A DNA stretch of 5,240 nucleotides from Bacteroidota bacterium. Its GTDB lineage: Bacteria; Bacteroidota; Bacteroidia; B-17B0; B-17BO. Each line of letters starts with the position of its first letter. Positions within the stretch are counted from its first letter, which is position 1. The notes under the pieces are model-generated. The model had not been told where the DNA came from and did not search any database. It saw only the letters and a program-made list of their open reading frames with translations. Shown here piece by piece: positions 1-4,510 of this stretch. Both the position numbers and the translations under genes were made by a program. Location: NCBI GenBank assembly GCA_947462425.1, contig CANHPI010000214.1:1-5240 (forward strand), read 5' to 3'.

Positions 1-338
1 CCCTTTGGTTCTATTTGCAGTAATGCTAGTATTTCTTTTTTTGATAATTTCTCGAACAGCTTTTTAAAAACTAATAAATTAACACCTTCGTATTTTAGTG
101 CAAATACTAATTGCTTATAAAGCGATTCTTCGGGTTTATGTTTTGGGGTAAATACTTTCCATCCATTTTTTTCATACTTTTTGTTTTTTTCGCTTATAAC
201 AGCAATGTTTTCGGGTATTGGTACAGGTAATTTTAAGGTTTCAATTATTGCTGCATAGCCCACAACTGCTCCTGCTTCGGGAAGCATTCGACCATGAAAA
301 GAAGGTACTTTATGTGAAAACCGGGTATTTGACTTCAT
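1..338 (-). CDS. Fic-family protein, N-terminal part (cut by the window edge)
   Basis: The 112 visible codons start at the ATG at 338 and run open to the left edge. Fic proteins usually transfer AMP or another nucleotide monophosphate to target proteins, and many are toxins or stress regulators. The catalytic HPFxxGNGR motif would lie outside the window, so the call rests on the N-terminal region alone. There I recognise the pattern GYAAIIE (27-33), then GWKVFTPKH (59-67), then FALKYEGVN (78-86) and a KKLFEKLS stretch, which I remember from the N-terminal domain of a widespread class of Fic proteins. No signal peptide or membrane segment is seen, so it should be cytoplasmic. Met18 (ATG at 287) is an alternative start, but VPSFHGRM just before it looks like protein, so 338 is preferred. 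The first codons lie inside a box array that probably regulates the gene. The family assignment is from memory of the pattern, not a search. Confidence 0.65.
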   Translation of the reverse strand, partial: MKSNTRFSHKVPSFHGRMLPEAGAVVGYAAIIETLKLPVPIPENIAVISEKNKKYEKNGWKVFTPKHKPEESLYKQLVFALKYEGVNLLVFKKLFEKLSKKEILALLQIEPK

Positions 339-434
339 TACTTATGAATTAAAGGTATTCAAATATAGTAAAAAATAGGTATTTTATGTGAAAAATAGGT
401 ATTTTTTATATTAATTGATAAAAAACAGGTATTA
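302..434. repeat. Diverged 74-bp tandem duplication carrying six GGTAYT boxes (operator-like)
   Basis: The hexamer GGTATT (GGTACT in the last box) begins at 428, 398, 378, 354, 324 and 304 on the plus strand. The spacings are 30, 20, 24, 30 and 20 bases, so two triplets with identical internal spacing lie 74 bases apart. The best-conserved stretch is 304-331 against 378-405, with 23 of 28 bases identical. A perfect 15-base direct repeat, AAAAATAGGTATTTT, occurs at 371-385 and 391-405. The array covers the candidate -7 box and the first dozen codons of the Fic-family gene. All boxes point the same way and none is palindromic. The likeliest role is a multi-site operator for a transcriptional regulator, perhaps autoregulatory. 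The repeat is certain; the function is inferred. Confidence 0.7.
360..367 (-). promoter_or_regulatory. Candidate -7 promoter box of the Fic-family gene
   Basis: On the minus strand this reads TATATTTG, a full match to the Bacteroidota -7 consensus TAnnTTTG. It lies about 21 bases upstream of the ATG at 338, implying a very short leader. No clear TTTG -33 box is found 17-20 bases further upstream; that space is occupied by GGTATT boxes. The box sits between two of those boxes, as expected for a promoter controlled by a factor bound there. The match is seen in the sequence; promoter activity is inferred. Confidence 0.4.
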
Positions 435-435
435 G

Positions 436-502
436 CTACACAAACATTTGCTGCAACTATCCTTTTTTTTAGTCTAGCCTTTTCGGTGAAGCAATCTCAA
501 AC
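436..502 (+). repeat. Dispersed repeat, direct copy A (lacks 10 bases of the core)
   Basis: This segment aligns base for base with copy B at 586-662, except that it lacks 10 bases corresponding to 625-634. Identity is 26 of 35 in the left part and 25 of 28 in the right part. It ends in GAAGCAATCTCAAAC, the end of a dispersed repeat type I recognise from many Bacteroidota and other bacterial genomes (CGTCATTGCGAG ... GAAGCAATCTC). Because the missing bases include most of CGTCATTGCGAG, this copy is defective. No gene is seen here. Confidence 0.75.
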
Positions 503-538
503 TTTGGTTTAAATTTCTGTTTTAAGTTACATTCCTGT

Positions 539-587
539 GGTTGAGATTGCTTCGGTCGTGAAAAACTCCCTCGCAATGACGAACACT
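539..587 (-). repeat. Dispersed repeat, inverted copy C
   Basis: Read on the minus strand, this contains CGTCATTGCGAG followed by GAAGCAATCTCAA, the same two cores as copy B but in opposite orientation. The insert between the cores differs. It pairs with copy A (541-553 with 488-500) or with copy B (541-553 with 648-660 and 570-582 with 625-637, each 13 of 13). It may form a hairpin in transcripts coming from the 805-2145 operon and thereby act as a terminator or RNA stabiliser, but no U-tract of the usual intrinsic-terminator type follows. Confidence 0.75.
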
Positions 588-662
588 ATACAAATATTTT
601 ATGCAACAGGCCTTTTTTAAAGTCTCGTCATTGCGAGCCTTTTCAGCGAAGCAATCTCAAAC
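586..662 (+). repeat. Dispersed repeat, direct copy B (complete core)
   Basis: This is the most complete copy, with TCGTCATTGCGAG at 625-637 and GAAGCAATCTCAAAC at 648-662. It abuts and slightly overlaps the GIY-YIG nuclease remnant: the remnant's stop codon (TGA, 659-657) is formed by the TTTGAGATTGC of the repeat read on the other strand. Together with copy C it makes a nested inverted repeat spanning about 120 bases. Confidence 0.78.
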
Positions 663-806
663 AAAAGGACTTTCAGCACCTACCTCTTTTGATAAATCAT
701 TCCAATTCGGGTTGATTGATAAAATTAATTTTTCTTTTTTCAATCTACTACCTGCTTTTATTTGTTTTTCTCTTGAATATCTCCAATTAAATCTATCATA
801 TTTTTT
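657..806 (-). pseudogene. GIY-YIG nuclease remnant, C-terminal end only
   Basis: Directly behind the DUF1287 stop codon, in a different frame, lies an open stretch of about 49 codons ending at TGA 659-657. It contains REKQIKAGSR, then LKKEKLILSINPNWNDLSKE. The sequence R-E-K-Q-I-K ... K-K ... L-I-x-S-x-N-P-x-W-x-D-L is the characteristic C-terminal end of small GIY-YIG (UvrC-like N-terminal domain) nucleases of about 80-100 residues. The catalytic GIY and YIG strands and any ATG start are absent: the frame meets stops at about 831-836, inside the neighbouring gene. I therefore read it as a 5'-truncated relic with no activity. The last residues come from the adjoining dispersed repeat. The family call is from the motif alone, so it is fairly sure but not certain. 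Confidence 0.68.
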
Positions 807-1401
807 ATTTTTCAAAACTGTAATGTCCTATTATTTTATAAGCGAATAAACAGTCAGCAAGCACTTGTCCTCCTCCAATATTATGCACTATTAAATTCCT
901 TTTCCCATCGGTCGATTTCTTATCTACCACCAATCCAATATGAGTAACTGAACCACCTAAATTCCAACAAACAATATCTCCTGGTTTGTAATCTTCCGGT
1001 TTTATTGATAATGGTTTTACTTTGCCAAACCTACTAAAGTAAATCATTAAATTCGGAACTCTTCTATGATCGATATTTTTATCGGTGCCTTTTAATCCCC
1101 ACATTTTAGGATATAAGCTAAAGTGCGCCGCCATATCTTCATGTACTTCTTTTTGTAAATCAATTCCTAATTTTCGGTAAGCGCGAATTACCACATCTGT
1201 GCAAACCCCTTTGCCTTCTGGAACTTCACCATTAGGGTATTTAATGGTAAAATATGTTTTATCATAAACAACATTTTGTTTGGTTAGTTCTATTGCAGAA
1301 GCAGATAGTTTATTAGAAAAAGTCGTTTGAGCAACAGCAACATTTACTGTAATAATAAACAGTAATGTTTTGAATAGTTTTGTTTTCATTTTGATTAGCA
1401 T
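805..1401 (-). CDS. DUF1287 family exported protein (YijF-like)
   Basis: This 198-residue protein has an N-terminal signal peptide: Lys-rich start, hydrophobic run to about residue 24, likely cut before Gln25. The mature part is a full DUF1287 domain. Landmarks are YPNGEVPEGKGVCTDVVIRA (55-74), with a candidate nucleophile Cys67, then KNIDHRRVPNL (108-118), PGDIVCW (140-146), THIGLVVD (153-160) with His154, and VHNIGGG (172-178). A Cys in a helix start followed by an invariant His-Ile-Gly strand resembles NlpC/P60-like papain-fold enzymes, which suggests a periplasmic peptidase or amidase role; the substrate is unknown. E. coli YijF belongs to the same family. The gene follows the phosphodiester glycosidase gene by 3 bp and is surely cotranscribed. 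Met5 (ATG at 1389) gives a more typical signal peptide and is a credible alternative start. Confidence 0.9.
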   Translation of the reverse strand: MLIKMKTKLFKTLLFIITVNVAVAQTTFSNKLSASAIELTKQNVVYDKTYFTIKYPNGEVPEGKGVCTDVVIRAYRKLGIDLQKEVHEDMAAHFSLYPKMWGLKGTDKNIDHRRVPNLMIYFSRFGKVKPLSIKPEDYKPGDIVCWNLGGSVTHIGLVVDKKSTDGKRNLIVHNIGGGQVLADCLFAYKIIGHYSFEK

Positions 1402-1404
1402 AAA

Positions 1405-2145
1405 TTATTTTTTATCCTTTTTTGTTACTGCAATTATTACTCCAAAATCCCCGTCCAATTGAGTCCATTTTTTTTCTGGTAAATATGCTCTTGAAACAAA
1501 ACCATCAAGATACAATGCGTTCTTACAACCTAAATTTTGAAAGTATTTAGCAAAGTCATAAAAGTTGATTTCATTTTTTGACATTGCAAACACTAATTTG
1601 TTATCGGGAAGAATACCTACACCATTTCTAATATTTAAATTTGTTGAGCCTTTCGTAAAGAGTGAGTTTATTTGCCCATCAATAACCAACAGTGGTCCCG
1701 ACTGTGTTGCATATTTTATGTTACCATTGTTTTTAAAGGATGAAGTTTTACATATTTCAGCTTTTTTTTCTGTTGTAATATAAAAAACACCATTCGGGTT
1801 CAAATAAAAATTACCCTTTCCCGACCGTTTATTTATACGAGTCACAACCTTCTGTTCTCGAATAAAAAGCCCCAATGGAGAATTGTCTACCATGTACATT
1901 CCTCCGTTCATCGCAAACGTTAAAGTCAACTTTTTTCCCTCCACATATTGTTTTAAATTTTGAATACTTTTCAGAGGTTGGTCATTGTCATTCTTCCAAT
2001 ATAGTTGTAAGTCCTGTTTTTGTGGATCAACAGTATAAGCTAAAATTTGATCGTTGTCAGTTTTTTTTATTGTTGTAAAAGCGATTAGACCTGCTGATAG
2101 CAGAAGTAATAGCCCAAATAATGAAATTCTATTTTGTCGTTTCAA
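1405..2145 (-). CDS. Phosphodiester glycosidase family protein (DUF2233/NAGPA-like)
   Basis: This 246-residue protein has one hydrophobic segment at residues 8-24 that acts as a signal peptide or membrane anchor; no lipobox Cys is present. The rest is a complete NAGPA/DUF2233 domain: FAMNGGMY (77-84), SPLGLFI (89-95), ATQSGPLLVIDG (146-157), IRNGVGI (172-178), and the hallmark LYLDGFVSRAYLP (211-223) near the C-terminus. The family includes the human enzyme that uncovers mannose 6-phosphate by cleaving a GlcNAc-phosphodiester, and bacterial members are thought to act on phosphodiester-linked envelope sugars. E. coli YigE is a DUF2233 protein. Its gene is 53 bp behind the VWA gene and 3 bp ahead of the DUF1287 gene. 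The pair probably acts together in the periplasm; the true substrate cannot be told from sequence. Confidence 0.9.
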   Translation of the reverse strand: MKRQNRISLFGLLLLLSAGLIAFTTIKKTDNDQILAYTVDPQKQDLQLYWKNDNDQPLKSIQNLKQYVEGKKLTLTFAMNGGMYMVDNSPLGLFIREQKVVTRINKRSGKGNFYLNPNGVFYITTEKKAEICKTSSFKNNGNIKYATQSGPLLVIDGQINSLFTKGSTNLNIRNGVGILPDNKLVFAMSKNEINFYDFAKYFQNLGCKNALYLDGFVSRAYLPEKKWTQLDGDFGVIIAVTKKDKK

Positions 2146-2198
2146 GTCTCTTTTGGTTTTATATTATTGCCTACAAAACACCTTTTTTAATTGATTGT

Positions 2199-3572
2199 TT
2201 ATTTCTGAATTATAAATTTGGACGAATTAGAAACCTGCCCATTAGCATTGATAACGGCTAAATATACTCCGGCTTGTAAATCTGTTAAATCAAACGTCGT
2301 TTCGGTGCCATTAATTTCAATAACTTTTTCTGTTTTACCGCTTATATTTAAAATTTGTAATTGACCTATTCCGTTTTCATATTCAATAGTTATTTGGCCA
2401 AAAGTAGGATTCGGAAAAAGGTTTTTAATAACTGGTTTTAAATTTTGTTTTCTTCTTCGGTAGAAATACAAAATAGTACCTGCAACCACTATGGTAGCCA
2501 ATCCTATACCACCATAAAAAATATATTCCTTTTCTTTTTCTTTATTTTCAAGAAACAGCAGCACTTCTTTTGGAACACTTGTTTTTATAGAGCCGGTTTC
2601 TATAATCATATGATCCATTTCAAAAGAAAGTTCAACTTGTCTTGTCGTATCGGTAGATGAAAAATTTTGCGAACGATAAACCAAGTTGTAAAAAGCTTGA
2701 ACCTGCTTGCTAATTTTACTATATACCGAATCTAAAGAAGAAGATGATTTTGTATAATAAAACTCACCATGTGTGGCTTTTGCAATCAATTTTAGTGTGT
2801 CAATATTAACATCCCCTATCCCAATAATATAAACCGGAATTTCCTCTTTATTTGCTTTTTCAATAACATCATTCCACTTTGCTTCTGATGCATTATCACC
2901 TCCATCTGTTAATACAACAAGAACTTTAATTCCATCCGCCTTTTTTATCTCATCCACACCACTAATCATAGCATCGTATAAAGCTGTATTAAAATCAGCT
3001 TGCATTGATTCTACAATGGTATTTATTTGACCTATGTTTTGTGTTAAGGCTAACCTTTTATCTACTATACGGGAAAATCCGATAACACTTATAAAATCTT
3101 TTTTAGTATTGAAACTTGTTACAAATTTTTTTACTGCCGATTTTGCATTTTCAATCGGTGGCAAATACCCTTTAGGCAAAACGAATTGTCCATTAATATC
3201 GTAAGAAAATAAAGGTTGCCCCATACTATCAAAAAGTAATGTTTTATCCATTTGCATCGAACCCGAATGATCAATAACTACTCCGATGTTGATGGCTTTC
3301 TTTTTTGAAATTTGTTCCAAAGAAATAACATTACAATTTAATGCATTCTCTTTTACTTTCATTTTTTCTTTGGTCAAATTCCAAACAGGTTCTCCTTTTC
3401 TAGTTTCTGCTTTAAACACCACTGAAACAGTAGGAAAAGAGTCGGGGTAAATATTTAAAATGGTTAAGTCGGCAGTATCCAACGAACTTAATTTACCTTG
3501 AACTTTATCAGTTTGACCTAAAGCAAGATTGATTGATATAATTGTAATTAGTATTGGTAGTATATGTTTCAT
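2199..3572 (-). CDS. Exported VWA-domain protein with a transmembrane helix and type IX sorting domain
   Basis: This 457-residue protein starts with a signal peptide (1-19, Gln20 as likely mature start). An Ig-like lead-in (about 41-90) resembles that of 'VWFA-related' proteins. The VWA domain (about 93-295) has an intact metal-ion-dependent adhesion site: DHSGS at 101-105, Thr196 in FNTALYDA, and LTDGGD at 221-226. About 30 residues (108-138) are inserted between the MIDAS loop and the first helix. A hydrophobic segment at 351-371 is followed by YRRRK, a typical stop-transfer signal. Residues 385-457 (NLFPNPTFG, LQILNISGK, LQAGVYLAVI, KFIIQK) are a type A Por secretion sorting domain, normally used for export and cell-surface attachment by type IX secretion. 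The pairing of a membrane anchor with this tail is odd. The role is probably adhesion or complex assembly. The gene starts 28 bp behind the 164-residue gene. Confidence 0.92.
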   Translation of the reverse strand: MKHILPILITIISINLALGQTDKVQGKLSSLDTADLTILNIYPDSFPTVSVVFKAETRKGEPVWNLTKEKMKVKENALNCNVISLEQISKKKAINIGVVIDHSGSMQMDKTLLFDSMGQPLFSYDINGQFVLPKGYLPPIENAKSAVKKFVTSFNTKKDFISVIGFSRIVDKRLALTQNIGQINTIVESMQADFNTALYDAMISGVDEIKKADGIKVLVVLTDGGDNASEAKWNDVIEKANKEEIPVYIIGIGDVNIDTLKLIAKATHGEFYYTKSSSSLDSVYSKISKQVQAFYNLVYRSQNFSSTDTTRQVELSFEMDHMIIETGSIKTSVPKEVLLFLENKEKEKEYIFYGGIGLATIVVAGTILYFYRRRKQNLKPVIKNLFPNPTFGQITIEYENGIGQLQILNISGKTEKVIEINGTETTFDLTDLQAGVYLAVINANGQVSNSSKFIIQK

Positions 3573-3600
3573 GTTTTTAATTTTAGGTGATATCTATTTA

Positions 3601-4095
3601 CTAGCCAATCATTATCTCACAATCATCATCTTCCTTATATTGATATTCAAATTCTTTTCCATTCCAAATTGCTTCGCAGCTATCAAGCCTATACGTATCG
3701 CCTTGATTCCATGAAGAGCCAACAAAATCTTCTATTAAATCTTCAATAAATACGCGCTGACCAATTCTAATGTTTTTAGGTATTAAATATGCTGCGTAGG
3801 GTGAGTTAAAGTTATAGGGATAATAAAAAGTCCAATCAATTATCGTTTCAAATTCATCTGCAGTGTATCCATCGATGCTCCAAATATCCTCTCGATAATC
3901 ACCTTGAACTTGTATTTCTCCTGATTGTTTGTTTTGGACAACTCTGTACTTCGATTTTATTTTATCTGACGGCTCTACCTTTTTAATCAAAGGAAAGAAC
4001 CCTTCCAATACAGCTTTATTTATATCGTCTTTATCTCGAGCAGTTTTTATAACAAGTAAGTCTAAAAAATTTCTCTTTTTAAGCCAGTTATCCAT
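3601..4095 (-). CDS. Uncharacterised 164-residue acidic protein, coupled to the 89-residue Cys-rich protein
   Basis: I do not recognise this family. The protein has no signal peptide or membrane segment and is acidic, especially at the C-terminus (KEDDDCE). Residues 1-40 look helical and charged. Residues 47-70 (IKSKYRVVQNKQSGEIQVQG, then DYRED) look like a strand-rich core. The part most likely conserved is aromatic and polar: YYPYNFNSPYAAYLIP (91-106), RVFIEDLIEDFVG (114-126), SWNQGDTYRLDSCEAIWNG (128-146). Such dense W/Y/G/D content suggests a folded interaction or binding domain rather than a random ORF. Its ATG lies inside the end of the 89-residue gene (8-bp overlap), so translation is probably coupled and the two products likely work together. 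With the upstream retron-type reverse transcriptase it may form a defence or other accessory module; this is inference from position only. Confidence 0.8.
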   Translation of the reverse strand: MDNWLKKRNFLDLLVIKTARDKDDINKAVLEGFFPLIKKVEPSDKIKSKYRVVQNKQSGEIQVQGDYREDIWSIDGYTADEFETIIDWTFYYPYNFNSPYAAYLIPKNIRIGQRVFIEDLIEDFVGSSWNQGDTYRLDSCEAIWNGKEFEYQYKEDDDCEIMIG

Positions 4096-4357
4096 TGGTA
4101 ATAATTTTAATATTTGTTTGTAAAAAATCTATTTTTAGACATGTATCAGGATTTTGATTTAGCAATTTGCAAAGTTCATCTTCGTTATACATAGAAGTAT
4201 CCAATATTGAATTATCGCAATTAGAACACATTCTGCTTTTCATGTTTTTACTATTAGGCTCCATTAAATTCCAGTTCATCCTAAATGGACAAAACAGTTT
4301 TTTTATTAATTCACCTTTATCGGTAAATAGTTCTTTTGTTATAGGATTAAAATTCAT
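4088..4357 (-). CDS. Uncharacterised 89-residue Cys-rich protein (possible zinc-binding)
   Basis: This small cytoplasmic protein has five cysteines: Cys23 in LFCPFRMNWNLMEP, Cys44 and Cys47 in RMCSNCDNSILDTS, Cys63 and Cys73 in NPDTCLKIDF. The arrangement Cys-Pro ... Trp ... Met ... Arg-x-Cys-x2-Cys ... Ile-x-Asp ... Cys resembles a small Cys-rich domain I remember from Bacteroidota proteins, with the layout CPxxW..M ... RFCxxCxxxVxDF ... CGRF. Cys23, Cys44, Cys47 and Cys73 could hold a zinc ion. I cannot name a family or function. The gene overlaps the 164-residue gene by 8 bp (ATGGATAA), and 153 bp separate its start from the reverse transcriptase stop. It may be an accessory or regulatory partner of either neighbour. 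Confidence 0.8.
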   Translation of the reverse strand: MNFNPITKELFTDKGELIKKLFCPFRMNWNLMEPNSKNMKSRMCSNCDNSILDTSMYNEDELCKLLNQNPDTCLKIDFLQTNIKIITNG

Positions 4358-4369
4358 AGTGTTTTTAAT

Positions 4370-4495
4370 TTAACTGAAAACGTTCAAAACTATATCAAAA
4401 TTAGCTCTATTCGTACCAAATGGAAATCGCGAAAATTCAAACTCACAATTTTTGCAAATTACTTTACTAAATGCCCCATATTGAAATTGTTTAGT
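4370..4495 (-). other. Start-less 41-codon open segment with a CxxC motif, in frame with the reverse transcriptase
   Basis: Between the reverse transcriptase stop (4513-4511) and the 89-residue gene, the same reading frame continues past a second stop (4498-4496) into 41 open codons ending at TAA 4372-4370. The predicted peptide includes VICKNCEFEFSRFPFGTNRA, which looks like real protein with a half zinc-ribbon (CKNC). There is no ATG, GTG or TTG after the second stop. It could be a relic of a longer C-terminus, a decayed small gene, or chance. The rest of the 153-bp gap holds only the candidate promoter boxes; I see no stable hairpin there. Confidence 0.3.
4385..4403 (-). promoter_or_regulatory. 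Two overlapping-region candidate -7 boxes before the 89-residue gene
   Basis: On the minus strand, TAATTTTG (4403-4396) and TAGTTTTG (4392-4385) both fit the Bacteroidota -7 consensus TAnnTTTG and lie roughly 30-45 bases upstream of the ATG at 4357. A TTTG at 4420-4417 lies 13 bases before the first and 24 bases before the second; neither spacing is the usual 17-20. In such A/T-rich DNA chance matches are common. If real, the small-gene pair and possibly the VWA gene could be expressed independently of the reverse transcriptase. Confidence 0.28.
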
Positions 4496-4510
4496 TTATG
4501 TCTTAATGAT

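Noticed and set aside
354..434. CRISPR-like array of short repeats
   Set aside because: The repeat units are 6-15 bases, the gaps are too short and A/T-rich to be spacers, and only one short perfect repeat pair exists.
601..849. Plus-strand open frame of 82 codons over the repeat and nuclease remnant
   Set aside because: It runs through repeat copy B, antisense to the GIY-YIG remnant and the end of the DUF1287 gene; its peptide is Phe/Ser-rich as expected from the complement of A-rich coding DNA.
1565..2078. Plus-strand open frames antisense to the phosphodiester glycosidase gene
   Set aside because: The minus-strand frame has a full recognisable domain; these are shadows with no family features.
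2445..2660. Plus-strand frame of 71 codons antisense to the VWA gene
   Set aside because: It is antisense to the transmembrane and preceding region of a clear gene, with a low-complexity Phe run.
3529..3714. Plus-strand hydrophobic frame that could suggest a small membrane protein
   Set aside because: It is antisense to the VWA signal peptide and the end of the 164-residue gene; the hydrophobicity comes from reading A/T-rich DNA backwards.
3929..4373. Plus-strand frames antisense to the two small unknown genes
   Set aside because: The minus-strand frames overlap as a coupled pair and carry Cys and Trp motifs; the plus frames are Ser/Phe/Leu-rich shadows.
4358..4510. msr-msd noncoding RNA between the reverse transcriptase and the 89-residue gene
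   Set aside because: Retron RNA normally lies upstream of the enzyme, and I see no long inverted repeats in this gap.
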